Below are positions 8,102-17,370 of a stretch of 64,000 nucleotides of DNA, piece by piece. The translations under genes were made by a program, and so were the position numbers. The DNA is taken from positions 62,001 to 126,000 of the forward strand of contig JADJXN010000005.1 of NCBI GenBank assembly GCA_016715815.1, in the 5' to 3' direction. The notes beneath the pieces were generated by a model. It was not told where the DNA came from. It ran no database searches and saw only the letters and a program-made list of their open reading frames with translations. How positions within the stretch are numbered: the stretch's first letter is position 1; every line of letters begins with the position of its first letter. The DNA is from Oligoflexia bacterium (GTDB lineage: Bacteria; Bdellovibrionota; Bdellovibrionia; JABDDW01).

Positions 8102-8823
8102 TTTACCTCCTTAGGAACTTTACCGGTGGGGTTTAAAATAATTAATTTTTTATCTTTAATATGATCAAAAGCAGCTTCTTTTATAGTTTCTAACGTTAGG
8201 CTATCTTTTTCTTTAAGACGTAATGCCTCAATAATACCAGCTCTATTATTAGCTAAATCCATAGCTTTTTGTACTTGAGTTTGGCGTGGGTTCTCTTCAT
8301 GAGCATCTAAATAGATCTGTGCTTTATCACGCCCTAGTTCTTTAACTAAAAGTCCTGCCCATACAAAATGCCTAAAAGCATCCCCCTCACTATCCATAGT
8401 ACTATTTGGGAAATATTCTTCTGTAATTTCCTCAGCAGTATTCTTTTGCTTATATACAATTAATGCTTCATTTGGGTTTTTCTTGATAAGCTTTTTTTCA
8501 GTTTCGTTAAGACCCGGGTAAAAAATAAAGCTTCCTGCAATAGATTTAGATTTAGAATAGGTCTCTACGGGCTTGTATCTCTCTTTACAAAGGTCCTTAC
8601 AAAAAACAGTACATATAGTATCGTCTGAGTTTGCATCTGGTCTTAAATTGCGCAACCTGCAATTTTCATAACATAAAGAATTTATTCTATGAACCTGAAG
8701 TTTAGTATCATTAAACCATTTTTGGCAGTCTAAAGCCTTAGTTATCAAGGTGAAAAATATAAAAGAAATTATCATAAGGATTTCATATATATTAATAAAG
8801 CATGCTTTACTAAGAAAATCCAT
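8098..8823 (-). CDS. Exported protein with Cys-rich N-domain and DUF6973-like C-domain
   Basis: 241 residues. A hydrophobic segment at about residues 13-30 is a signal peptide or anchor; an internal Met17 would make a more standard signal peptide (start 8775). Next is a Cys-rich stretch (Cys33, 51, 55, 71, 75, 79). The C-terminal part holds DAFRH (148-152), AHEENP (174-179) and MDLANN (188-193). This His/Asp/Asn pattern is the one I associate with the DUF6973 domain, often found in exported or toxin-like proteins. No good ribosome-binding site is visible, and strong inverted repeats lie immediately upstream. Domain identity is from memory of the motif, not a search. Confidence 0.6.
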   Translation of the reverse strand: MDFLSKACFINIYEILMIISFIFFTLITKALDCQKWFNDTKLQVHRINSLCYENCRLRNLRPDANSDDTICTVFCKDLCKERYKPVETYSKSKSIAGSFIFYPGLNETEKKLIKKNPNEALIVYKQKNTAEEITEEYFPNSTMDSEGDAFRHFVWAGLLVKELGRDKAQIYLDAHEENPRQTQVQKAMDLANNRAGIIEALRLKEKDSLTLETIKEAAFDHIKDKKLIILNPTGKVPKEVK

Positions 8824-8890
8824 TAGTAAAGTGCTCTTTACTAAAAATTCTAGAAGTAAACGTTACTTTCCTTAGTCTTAATTAAAATCA
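8823..8890. repeat. Cluster of three inverted repeats upstream of the DUF6973-like gene
   Basis: Three dyads are packed together. TTAGTAAAG/CTTTACTAA (8823-8844) has a perfect 9-bp stem and a TGCT loop. AAGTAA-ACG-TTACTT lies next, at about 8854-8868. TAGTCTT and AAGACTA pair across an 11-base AT-rich loop at about 8874-8898. The first touches the start codon of the minus-strand gene, so repressor binding or mRNA folding would affect its expression. Confidence 0.5.
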
Positions 8891-8907
8891 AAGACTAGGT
8901 ATTTTGA

Positions 8908-9975
8908 TTAACGAAAATCATTGAGATAATCAATACTATCAGGCACCCAAGGGTCTTCTTCATTAATTCCTAAAATTTTTTCTCCAATTTTTTGAAGGCT
9001 CTCAAGAGGTACCAAAAGCGGGTTAACCGCAGCGACATAGTATGATGGTAGTAAATTCTCTTTTTTAAAATGCGCTACAATTTCAATGAGCGTTTGGCTT
9101 TTTAAAAAGCGCCTTTTATGTAAATCATCAAGGCTTTTTGCAAGCTCTTCAGGGGAGAAACCGTAATTTGAAATCATGTCTTTTGCTACAATAATTAAAG
9201 ACTCAAGGTTGATATGTTTTGATTGGTATAAATCCAAAGCTGCTTGCAACGTTGTAAACGTAGCTAAAACCCTACGACCAAATTTGGCGTAATAATCAGG
9301 GTCGGTATCATTAACTAAATTAATATATATTTTCTCTACCGGATCATTTTGCGGAATTTTTTTTTGAACTTCCTCAATTCTATTTCTTTGCTCTTTTGGC
9401 GTATGAAGCGCCTCTAAGACAGATAGAATTTCCCGGTTAGAAATTCTTCTATTACAAATATCACTAAATAAACTGTAAATGACCGCATCACTTTCAGAAT
9501 CATCTCCAAACATTACAAGCTTAACATTTTCTGGCAAAATTGAGCGCAGCTCTAAAAGAGCTTGGACTTTAAAGCCTACTTGTTTATTAAGCATTTTAAA
9601 TTTGGAGGGCCTAATATTTTTTAAATTATCTTTAAAAAAAATTCCCATCGGGGATATACGGTCAAGCTTCATTTTTTGGTAAATCTTTTTTTCCATTTGC
9701 GGAGGTGAGGCTGAAATAAAATAAATTTGAACTTTTTCATCTGTTTTTGTTGCTTGCAGTGCCCTTATAAGGGTGGCCGTACCTGGAACATTTTTTTTCT
9801 GAAATGCTTTTTCAAAGGCTGTTTTAAAAAGGCCCTTGATGGTTTCAAATTTTGTATCCAAGTAAGTTTTATCTATGTCCCAAACGTAAACCAAATCATG
9901 GGGGTTTTTAAGCTTTTGGTACTCAAAATAAACTACGTCTTGGCGAATGAATTTAGGTTTAATCGGCTCGCCCAT
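8908..9975 (-). CDS. HAD-superfamily protein resembling App1 phosphatidate phosphatase domain
   Basis: 355 residues, no signal peptide. HAD motif I is VWDIDKTYLD (Asp33, Asp35), motif II FISASPP (about 86-92), and the acidic motif IV FGDDSESDAVIY (about 156-167). The spacing and the D-ID-T...SASP...GDD-DA-IY set resemble the DUF2183/App1 catalytic domain. The C-terminal half is mostly helical. It probably acts in the cytoplasm on a phosphorylated substrate, lipid or otherwise. Its start is divergent from the next gene with 65 bases between, and no strong ribosome-binding site is visible. Confidence 0.7.
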   Translation of the reverse strand: MGEPIKPKFIRQDVVYFEYQKLKNPHDLVYVWDIDKTYLDTKFETIKGLFKTAFEKAFQKKNVPGTATLIRALQATKTDEKVQIYFISASPPQMEKKIYQKMKLDRISPMGIFFKDNLKNIRPSKFKMLNKQVGFKVQALLELRSILPENVKLVMFGDDSESDAVIYSLFSDICNRRISNREILSVLEALHTPKEQRNRIEEVQKKIPQNDPVEKIYINLVNDTDPDYYAKFGRRVLATFTTLQAALDLYQSKHINLESLIIVAKDMISNYGFSPEELAKSLDDLHKRRFLKSQTLIEIVAHFKKENLLPSYYVAAVNPLLVPLESLQKIGEKILGINEEDPWVPDSIDYLNDFR

Positions 9976-10040
9976 AATAAAATGCTATCTTGTTTAGTAC
10001 TTGGTTGCCAAGGTACAAGTGACATGCTACACCGTGTCTG

Positions 10041-10784
10041 ATGAACTTAGTACCTATAAATATTGACTTAAGTTTAAATTTCTTCCCCCAAAACTTGTGG
10101 CCCATGTCTTTGCCGCTAGTTTGCGGGGCCGATTCTAAGCTTGTCTTAGGCTTTGAACGATTTTTAGGTTTAGATGGTAGTCAAAAGCAGATGGCCCTAG
10201 TGCTTGATCAAAAGGCCCATGAACTATTACCCCAGCTTTATGATGTTAACCAAATGTCTGGCTTTGAGTTCTTGCGTTTTAATAAAGTATTAAATAATGA
10301 ATCTGATAGTTCTACGCTTTTAGCTTGGCCGCTAGAACTTCAGCTCTACTGCGATCAAAAAAAATTGGGTTTAAAAAATATAAAGCCACTAACTTATGTT
10401 TCACAATTTATGCCTCAAATTAGTGAGGCTCTTTTAAGCCTAACGCCCACAAGCTCTCAGTTAAGAGAAGTGATAGAGCTTTTATGTGACTTAAATTTTC
10501 AAAACAAATACACATGGTTTGATTTAAAACCTAAAAGTAATATTGATGAGTGGTTAAAAGATCTAAATCAAAAGCGCTTCCCTATTACTAAAAATGCAGA
10601 TACAGAGGCAAAAAAAGAATTATCACAAGTCTCTTGGCCTAAGGGGGTAAATGCCAAGTGGGAAAATAAAGGGGATCAAGCGTCTCTAATAATACAAAGC
10701 CGTGTGTTTTCAAATATCCAGTGGAAAAAACTAAGAGATGAATTAGCAAAAATTGATTTGAGTGAAAACACATGGAAGATATAA
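10041..10784 (+). CDS. Hypothetical protein coupled to SPL-like radical SAM protein
   Basis: 247 residues, cytoplasmic by appearance (no signal or membrane segment). I recognise no domain. The last 13 bases overlap the start of the radical SAM gene, so the two are translationally coupled, and a joint role (substrate handling or scaffold) is inferred. The C-terminus (WKKLRDELAKIDLSENTWKI) is helical. It is divergent from the App1-like gene. Confidence 0.6.
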   Translation: MNLVPINIDLSLNFFPQNLWPMSLPLVCGADSKLVLGFERFLGLDGSQKQMALVLDQKAHELLPQLYDVNQMSGFEFLRFNKVLNNESDSSTLLAWPLELQLYCDQKKLGLKNIKPLTYVSQFMPQISEALLSLTPTSSQLREVIELLCDLNFQNKYTWFDLKPKSNIDEWLKDLNQKRFPITKNADTEAKKELSQVSWPKGVNAKWENKGDQASLIIQSRVFSNIQWKKLRDELAKIDLSENTWKI

Positions 10785-11881
10785 AAAATTGGTTTAAAGA
10801 ATTTTACATTCATGAGTCTTGTTGGGATTTAGATATCTCAAAAAAAGTAAGAAGTTTTTTAAATATAAATCCTATTAAAGTTTCAAGCCGCCCTTATAGT
10901 AATATCTCTGGTAATTTAAGCGGTCAGGAATTTGATATATCAAAGCAAAGGCTTTATTTAACCCGTCACGAAGGGCACTTTTTTAGAAAATGCCCCGGGA
11001 CCCAAGGAGCTGCTTGTTGTAATTACTTTGTTTTAAATTTGGGCCAGCAGTGCAATATGAATTGCAGTTATTGTTATTTGCAATCTTATATTAACTCCCC
11101 TCTCACACAAATTTATACCAATATTGATGAAGCTTTAATGGAGCTTGAGGGAATTTCAAGACAATTTCCTGATGCCCCTTTTAGAGTAGGCACTGGTGAA
11201 GTGGTAGATTCTTTAAGCCTTGATGATTTAACTCAAACATCCTCACTTTTAGTTAACTGGTTTAGTAAGCACCCTAAACTTACTTTAGAATTTAAAACAA
11301 AATCTAATAATGTAAAAAACTTTGTTAATTTAAATCATGCCGGTAATGTTGTTGTTAGCTTTTCAATTAACCCTGAGGTTATTGTTAATTCTGAAGAACA
11401 TAGAACTGCCAGTTTACAGCAGAGACTAGTGGCCGCAAGGCTTTGTGCTGATAAAGGCTTTCCAGTTGCCTTTCACATAGACCCAATGATTTATGTTCCA
11501 GATTGGGAAATGCATTATACAAGCTTGGTGAATGTATTAACTTCGATGTTTACTCCAAGAGAAGTAAAATGGATTAGTGTGGGAGCACTTCGTTTTATAC
11601 CCGAGATGAAAAATATTTTAAGAGAACGTTTTGGCGGAAAAACTTCTGTGCTTGAAGCTGAGCTTTTTAAAAGCCATGATGGAAAACTGCGCTACGATCA
11701 GCGCTTGAGAAACAAAATGTTTAAACATGTTGTTGATGAGTTTAAAAAAGCAGATTTAAAATACCCTGTATTTTTATGTATGGAATCCCATGAAAGCTGG
11801 CTTGGAACATTTGAAACCTCACCTAGAAAGATAGCTGGCATTGAGTCATTTTTTAAACCGCTACCCACTGTTTCTACCTAA
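10772..11881 (+). CDS. Spore photoproduct lyase family radical SAM protein
   Basis: 369 residues. The radical SAM cluster motif is CNMNCSYC (Cys94, Cys98, Cys101; CxxxCxxC). VGTGEVVDSL follows at about 158, and the late FLCMESHESW block (about 340) is the typical SPL C-terminal signature. The COG1533/SPL family includes DNA photoproduct repair enzymes, but many members in non-spore-formers are uncharacterised. Additional Cys at 74, 82 and 83 precede the cluster. It overlaps the upstream unknown gene by 13 bases. Confidence 0.82.
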   Translation: MEDIKNWFKEFYIHESCWDLDISKKVRSFLNINPIKVSSRPYSNISGNLSGQEFDISKQRLYLTRHEGHFFRKCPGTQGAACCNYFVLNLGQQCNMNCSYCYLQSYINSPLTQIYTNIDEALMELEGISRQFPDAPFRVGTGEVVDSLSLDDLTQTSSLLVNWFSKHPKLTLEFKTKSNNVKNFVNLNHAGNVVVSFSINPEVIVNSEEHRTASLQQRLVAARLCADKGFPVAFHIDPMIYVPDWEMHYTSLVNVLTSMFTPREVKWISVGALRFIPEMKNILRERFGGKTSVLEAELFKSHDGKLRYDQRLRNKMFKHVVDEFKKADLKYPVFLCMESHESWLGTFETSPRKIAGIESFFKPLPTVST

Positions 11882-11994
11882 CTCATTTTCTAGGCCCACT
11901 TTAAAAAAGGTTGCAGGATACCTTACCCAAGACCTTAGCCGAGTTTTAAGCCTTAGTGCTTGAAGCATGAGCTTGTTATGAATGAAAATAAAGC

Positions 11995-12888
11995 GTGGGG
12001 CTTAAATTAAATTTTTTTATTATTTTACTACTTTTATCTTATTTGGCACAAGCTGCAGAAAGCCTTAAGCCTATAAAAAATTGGGTTGTGTTTCCCTTTG
12101 ATGCTGTTGATGAAAAACTAAAACCTTCAGCAAATAAAGCATGGTGGGATATTAGACAAAAAATTACCGAAACTAAAAAATACTCAATTGCTAGCAAGCA
12201 ATTTTTAATTCAAAAAGATGTTTATCAACCAAGAAAAAATTTAAGGCCAGATGATGTTAAATATTTATCAAAGCTTTTAGAGGCTGATATTATTATTACT
12301 GGCTGGAGCGAGTACCGAGACTTTCAATTAAACGTTTATCTTTCACAAAATGGAGAGCTTTTGTGGTCTAAAAAATTGGGCTTCCACCCTTCTTTAAATC
12401 CCTCAGAGCAACTTTTTAATATTAGCCAAAGACTCATTCAAGAGTTTTTAGACAAATTGCCATTCCACGGAGTTTTAGTTAAATCTGATGACACAACAGT
12501 AAATGCAGTAAGTATTGATATAGGTAAAAATGAAAATTTAAGCATGAGTGATGAAGTACAATTTGTAAATATTGAATTACCAGATAAGTGGGATACCTCA
12601 ATAGGACTTAACAATTTACAAATTACTGCTATGGCTCTTGGAAAAGTTGTTAAACCCAAAAAGGCCTATAGTGTAGTTGAAATAAAAAAGGATTTAAACT
12701 TACCTGAAGAAGGCATTTTTGTATTTGTAGCAAAAGAACAAAAAAGAAAACAATATGAACAAACCCTTGCACCAGAACTTCAACCCACCCTTGAAGAGGA
12801 CGTTGGTCCAGGCGGAGAGCATCCTAAAAATGTCATTGTCTTTGGTAGTATTTTTTCTTTCCTAGCTATACTGCTTTTAGCATTCTAA
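11995..12888 (+). CDS. Exported TolB/CsgG-like N-domain protein with C-terminal membrane segment
   Basis: 297 residues from a GTG at 11995; nearby ATGs are out of frame. A signal peptide (FFIILLLLSYLAQA) is followed by WVVFPFD...KAWWDIRQKITETKKYSI...LEADIIITGW (about 30-103). This resembles the nucleotide-free TolB/FlgO/CsgG-type alpha/beta N-domains found in envelope proteins. A final hydrophobic helix (about 278-297) would anchor it in the membrane. The domain call is tentative. It lies 16 bases before the next exported protein in what looks like one operon. Confidence 0.6.
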   Translation: MGLKLNFFIILLLLSYLAQAAESLKPIKNWVVFPFDAVDEKLKPSANKAWWDIRQKITETKKYSIASKQFLIQKDVYQPRKNLRPDDVKYLSKLLEADIIITGWSEYRDFQLNVYLSQNGELLWSKKLGFHPSLNPSEQLFNISQRLIQEFLDKLPFHGVLVKSDDTTVNAVSIDIGKNENLSMSDEVQFVNIELPDKWDTSIGLNNLQITAMALGKVVKPKKAYSVVEIKKDLNLPEEGIFVFVAKEQKRKQYEQTLAPELQPTLEEDVGPGGEHPKNVIVFGSIFSFLAILLLAF

Positions 12889-12904
12889 GCCGATAATACC
12901 ATTG

Positions 12905-14278
12905 ATGAAATCTATACTTTTACTACTACTAACTTTAAGTGTTTGTTCGCTTAATGCTGAGGCTATTACAAATTGTGAATCAATTTTAAGGCAAGCATAT
13001 GCCGAATCAAGTTTAGAAAAGGTAAACGCTTGGATTTTTAGAAAGTTTAATAATACAAAAAATGTATTTTCTCCTGATAAAATAAAATGGGGTGAAGTAA
13101 AAAACATAGTAGAAGCCAATCAACTAGGCACTCAAAAAACATCTCAGTGGCTAGCAAGCTTTTATGAAAGAGCTCCTAGAGGACAAATTACAACAGAGGA
13201 AGTTTTTGCCTTTTATGGAATTATAAATCCTAAAAGAGGTTTAGAAGTTATCAGACGTCTTGAAAAAACAAGACTCATGGGTGCAAAAGCAAGTGCAAGA
13301 GAGAAAATATTCTTTAATAGCCCCAATGTTAAAAGACCATGGCTCATCTCTTTAAGAAATAAATTTGTATTTCCAAATAAAGTAGCAGAAAAAGATTTTA
13401 ACGAATTTTTTATTTCTTTTGTACAAGCCACTCAGCCCCGTGACCCCTGGGTTTTAACTTATGCTTTAAGAGGAAAATTTAAAAAATCTTATGATGAAGT
13501 AGTGTCTAAAACCAAACTTTCCTCAAGACAAAGTGTAGATGAAGCTAGACATGCCCTTGCCAAGCCAGTTGAGCCCAAATTGCTAGCAGAAAAGTTTGGT
13601 GCAGAGTATGAAATGCATTACCAAAAAGCAAAAGAGATTGGAATGCTTAGTGATGATACAGAAATTGCCTTTTCAAAACTTGCCCAAGAAAAAGGTCTAC
13701 AACAGGCAGTTCAAATTTGGAAAGAAACAAAAGATGGACTTATGGCTACAGGTTTTTGGCATAACTACTACACAAAACTTATTCGCGAAGGAAGTGTTGT
13801 GTATTTTACAAGTGAGCTTGTCCATGCCGTAGCTACCGATGAAGTATTAATTCAAGAACTAAAAAATGCCGCCATTAACTATTATTACTCAGTTGTAAAT
13901 CCTGACAAATTAATAGAAATGACAAAAGAAGGTCTCAAAGCTAAACAAGCTCAAGATGACAGAACAAATCAGGAAGTTTTAAAATATTACCAAACAAATG
14001 AAATTCAAAATATCATTCGTGAAGTAGATGGTGCAGGAGGCTTTAACCCATTTGAAGCATCCCTTTTAAACCATACTGGAATAAAAAACCCACAGCTCTA
14101 CCCATGTGACCCTGAGGGGAAAATATATTTAAACGTAAAAAACCTTAGTGAAAGCGAAAGAGAAAATAAAATTAAAGAATTTCAAAGTAAAATGAGAGAA
14201 TATACATACACATCAGATGCTTGCCTTGATAAATTAACTCATCAACTACGTGAAAGAGGAAACTCTATCCAACCCTGA
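12905..14278 (+). CDS. Large exported hypothetical protein
   Basis: About 457 residues. The ATG at 12905 is preferred; a TTG directly before it (12902) is also possible. The N-terminus is a clear signal peptide (SILLLLLTLSVCSLNAEA). The mature protein is helical, with Cys only near the N-terminus (TNCESIL) and the C-terminus (YPCDPEG, DACLDKL), which could form disulphides. No enzymatic motif is recognised. It follows the TolB-like gene by 16 bases and its 3' end overlaps the converging DUF429-like gene by 37 bases. Confidence 0.65.
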   Translation: MKSILLLLLTLSVCSLNAEAITNCESILRQAYAESSLEKVNAWIFRKFNNTKNVFSPDKIKWGEVKNIVEANQLGTQKTSQWLASFYERAPRGQITTEEVFAFYGIINPKRGLEVIRRLEKTRLMGAKASAREKIFFNSPNVKRPWLISLRNKFVFPNKVAEKDFNEFFISFVQATQPRDPWVLTYALRGKFKKSYDEVVSKTKLSSRQSVDEARHALAKPVEPKLLAEKFGAEYEMHYQKAKEIGMLSDDTEIAFSKLAQEKGLQQAVQIWKETKDGLMATGFWHNYYTKLIREGSVVYFTSELVHAVATDEVLIQELKNAAINYYYSVVNPDKLIEMTKEGLKAKQAQDDRTNQEVLKYYQTNEIQNIIREVDGAGGFNPFEASLLNHTGIKNPQLYPCDPEGKIYLNVKNLSESERENKIKEFQSKMREYTYTSDACLDKLTHQLRERGNSIQP

Positions 14279-15111
14279 GCCAGTGGTACATCTTTGGGTT
14301 GTGGCTCACATAGATTTTGGCTCTTCAAAAAACCAGTATAAGCATTAAAAAAAGCTTCAAAAGCATCACAGTTATGTATAAGTCTTTGGTAATCTTGCTG
14401 ATACACAAAAACAATATCTCGCTTTATTAATTGATCTAATAGCACTTGCCTTGCTTCATCCCCACCAACTTGGTGCTTGTAATAAAGCATATTGTTTTTT
14501 GCTACTTTAAAATTCTCACCCACCCTTAAAACACTTAAAGCTGGGTTTACCTCTAATAAAGAAATTTTCTTTAGCCTCTTTAACAGAAATTGCCCTCTAG
14601 CTGTGAGTGGCGCAGTATTAGCACCATAGGCCTCTAATGACTGCCCATACTCAGTGTTAAGCAAATACTCAGATACTCTTTGCGTATAAGGGGTAAAAAT
14701 TTTAATTCGAGGCTTTTGTTTTTTATTTTTATTATAATGTTTCCACATCCAAACAATTTCTTTTTCACGGCAGGCTTCATAACCTGGGCATTTAAGCTTA
14801 CAGGTAACACATTTGGGTACTTTTAATGGGAAATCAACACAGAGATATTTAGTATTTTGGGTTAAATTAGCCTGTATTAAATCTATAAGCACTTTATCCG
14901 ATGAAACATCCTCACCAGCCTGAATATGTTCATAAATTTGTGTTAAAAATAATTTATTTTGATTTTTATAGTAATCTAAAACTATTAAAGAAGTGCGGTC
15001 ATTTTTTCCGCCACCAAGTTTTAAGCCTAAAAAACGCTCTGGTTTTAGCTGATTTTTAGCCCTTTTTCCACGGGCTTTGCTTTTAGTACTTGAAATCCGT
15101 GTTGCGCACAT
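14242..15111 (-). CDS. DUF429-like protein (predicted RNase H-fold)
   Basis: 289 residues. The N-terminal RFLGLKLGGG...TSLIVLDYY and the CVDFPLKVP motif (about residue 90) resemble the DUF429 family, which is predicted to have an RNase H-like fold and is functionally unassigned. A Cys cluster (CVTCKLKCPGYEAC, about 101-114) may bind metal and is not typical of the family. The basic N-terminus before the domain is low-complexity. It overlaps the GHMP kinase by 67 bases, so a later non-ATG start is possible. It is the last gene of the ABC-transporter operon. Confidence 0.6.
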   Translation of the reverse strand: MCATRISSTKSKARGKRAKNQLKPERFLGLKLGGGKNDRTSLIVLDYYKNQNKLFLTQIYEHIQAGEDVSSDKVLIDLIQANLTQNTKYLCVDFPLKVPKCVTCKLKCPGYEACREKEIVWMWKHYNKNKKQKPRIKIFTPYTQRVSEYLLNTEYGQSLEAYGANTAPLTARGQFLLKRLKKISLLEVNPALSVLRVGENFKVAKNNMLYYKHQVGGDEARQVLLDQLIKRDIVFVYQQDYQRLIHNCDAFEAFFNAYTGFLKSQNLCEPQPKDVPLAQGWIEFPLSRS

Positions 15112-16046
15112 AACATTTCAAGCATACTTTTTTTGGCTGGCTCAGACCAGATAAAAACACAGCCCCCGCCACCAGCCCCACATATTTTTACGCTCTCACC
15201 GCCATTTGAAATTACTAATTTTTTAAGCTTTTCAATTTCAGGACTTGTAAAAACTGGGGATAATGCTACACGAGCCTCATATTCATTTTCAAATATAGGG
15301 CCTAAATTTTTTATACTTTTTTTAACAACTGCTTCTTTCATTTCAAGGGCTACATCTCTAATTTGCTCAAGCTTTTCATGGGTCTGCTCTATCCCCTCTA
15401 TTTGAGATTTATATATTTGCCAATTATTTAAACCTGAATGGTGTGGCCGCCCTGTATAAACAAGTGTAAAATGTTTTAAAAATTCATTTAAATTTAATTT
15501 CAACTTTTTATGCTTTGGTCCCTCAGGGGTTAGCTCAATCATATTTAACCCACCAAAATAACACGGGAAATAATCTTGGCAGCCAGTCGGTGTTTTAACA
15601 ACTTGAGCTTCAAGATTTTGTGCAATCTTGATCAACTTTTCAGGTATATATTTTTTCTTTAATAATTTAGAAAAGACACCACAAAGACTAATACCCAAGC
15701 TTGAGCTTGCAGAAATACCTGCCCCTATAGGAGACTCACTTTTTGTTACTAGCTCAAAACCTTGCTTTGGCGCCCAATAAGTAGCATGAACTTTTAAAAG
15801 TTTTAAATCATCACTTTTGTCATTTATTAGCTCTTTCAAGTTTAAATACTCAGCCTTTTGAGAAGTGTCTTGGCTATGTAAAATAATTTTTTTATCACGC
15901 CTTGGGATAAGTGTTGCGTAAGTATAAATATCAATAGCCAAATTTATAGTCACAGAGTCTTTATGAAATAAATAAAGTGGCCATAAATCAAGGGTTCCCC
16001 CCGCAAGATCAATGCGTGTGGGGCTTTTGGCTGTTATCTTTTTCAA
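15045..16046 (-). CDS. GHMP-family sugar kinase, HddA-like
   Basis: 333 residues. SPTRIDLAGGTLDLWP at the N-terminus, the glycine/serine loop SPIGAGISASSSLG (about 108-121) and the late CGAGGGGCVF loop (about 293) are the three GHMP kinase motifs. The pattern is closest to D-glycero-D-manno-heptose-7-phosphate kinase and related sugar kinases (GGxDL, PTGCQDYFP). It probably acts in the cytoplasm on a sugar phosphate for surface polysaccharide, which is an inference. It overlaps the DUF4340 gene by 38 bases. Confidence 0.82.
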   Translation of the reverse strand: MKKITAKSPTRIDLAGGTLDLWPLYLFHKDSVTINLAIDIYTYATLIPRRDKKIILHSQDTSQKAEYLNLKELINDKSDDLKLLKVHATYWAPKQGFELVTKSESPIGAGISASSSLGISLCGVFSKLLKKKYIPEKLIKIAQNLEAQVVKTPTGCQDYFPCYFGGLNMIELTPEGPKHKKLKLNLNEFLKHFTLVYTGRPHHSGLNNWQIYKSQIEGIEQTHEKLEQIRDVALEMKEAVVKKSIKNLGPIFENEYEARVALSPVFTSPEIEKLKKLVISNGGESVKICGAGGGGCVFIWSEPAKKSMLEMLCAQHGFQVLKAKPVEKGLKIS

Positions 16047-17370
16047 TTTTAATTTCCTCTACAAGTGTTTGAACGGGCAACGTTGTGATCTGACTTGATT
16101 CTACCCCAAAGGGTTTATCATATTTTTGTGTAGCCACAGTTACATTTTTACCAATAGTATCAGCCCATTTTAAATTTAGTAAGGTGTCGCCTTTTTCATT
16201 TTTCAAAATAACTCGCCCCTTTTCTTTTGTTAGAGCAATGGGCTTATCAAAATATTCTGAAACTTTCATATCTGATAACTTTGATAAAAGTTGTCCCACT
16301 TGAAGCTGATTAACTTCTTTTTTAGCATCTGCCTGCTTTAACTCCCAAAGCTCACCTTTTTTTACTAAATTATACTCAACGCTGGAGTTTTTAATAAGAA
16401 TTTCTTTTGTCTGTTCTTTATCAAAAGATAAAGGAGTTTTTTTATCTCTAAAATCTGAGGCCGTTTTTACAAATTGTGAGGCAGAGCCTAAGTAAATTTG
16501 ATACTTACTTTTACCAGTATTAGTTTTAACGTAAGCATTATTCTCTAAAGCGCTACCTATGGTTATATTATCAAGAAGTTTCCCCTCTTTATTATAAAGC
16601 ATAAGCTGAGCTTGAGGTTTATGTAAGTTAAGCTTTGAATCATTTTTAACATCGGTAAAATCAGCGGCGCGCAGAGAATCAATGCTACTTAAAAATTTAT
16701 CCATTTCATCTTTATCAGCTACTTCTTTAATGGGCTTTAATATATTCCAAACATCATTTTGTTTTTGCAGCTCAACTTCAGACTTGTTTGATTTTAACAC
16801 AATTTTTACAATATCATCTTTATTGCCTCTAAAAACTCTTTTATCCCTAAGATCTTTTAAATTTTTATCAACCTGGTACTTAAGTGACATGTTTGTTAAG
16901 TATACTTTAGTCTCACCATTTCGTGCAGCATATAACTTTCCGTTCAAAGGAGCTTGGTCTCCAATAATAAGTTGTTTTGTTTCACCGTTATCAAAATAAA
17001 TTGATAGGCTTATTTTAGAGTTATCAAGCCCAAATTGATTAAAACTAGCCTTATCTTCTGAAACAATTTGATCATAATTTTCACCAACAATACTTGTCAT
17101 AAAGCTTAAGATGGCAGAGTCATCTGCAAGATCTTCCACTGGTTTAGTGAGTCTCCAAACATTTTGGGCATCTTTTTCAACAATAAACTCACCAAAACTG
17201 CTGTTGAAAGTAATTTTTCTCACTTTATTTTGGTCAAAATTAAAGATTTTCTGCGCTTCATGTTTGGCTTTTTCATCATCATTGGCTTTTTTATACTCAA
17301 AAAAATAAATATAACTACCCAGTAAAAGCGCAATGATAGCCAATATTATAGGGCCTTTATTCTTTTTCAA
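16009..17370 (-). CDS. DUF4340 domain protein of a Gld-type ABC system
   Basis: 453 residues. One N-terminal membrane helix (GPIILAIIALLLGSYIYFF) anchors a periplasmic part made of repeated beta/alpha units. In these units patterns such as KITFNSSFGEFIVEKDAQNVWRLTKP recur (about 55-80, 190-215, 330-350). This is the DUF4340 architecture that accompanies GldG-type transporters. It starts inside the stop of the GldG-like gene (4-base ATGA overlap). Confidence 0.82.
   Translation of the reverse strand: MKKNKGPIILAIIALLLGSYIYFFEYKKANDDEKAKHEAQKIFNFDQNKVRKITFNSSFGEFIVEKDAQNVWRLTKPVEDLADDSAILSFMTSIVGENYDQIVSEDKASFNQFGLDNSKISLSIYFDNGETKQLIIGDQAPLNGKLYAARNGETKVYLTNMSLKYQVDKNLKDLRDKRVFRGNKDDIVKIVLKSNKSEVELQKQNDVWNILKPIKEVADKDEMDKFLSSIDSLRAADFTDVKNDSKLNLHKPQAQLMLYNKEGKLLDNITIGSALENNAYVKTNTGKSKYQIYLGSASQFVKTASDFRDKKTPLSFDKEQTKEILIKNSSVEYNLVKKGELWELKQADAKKEVNQLQVGQLLSKLSDMKVSEYFDKPIALTKEKGRVILKNEKGDTLLNLKWADTIGKNVTVATQKYDKPFGVESSQITTLPVQTLVEEIKIEKDNSQKPHTH

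Noticed and set aside
13596..13832. 78-codon frame inside the large exported protein gene
   Set aside because: Out of frame within a well-supported gene with a signal peptide; no ribosome-binding site.
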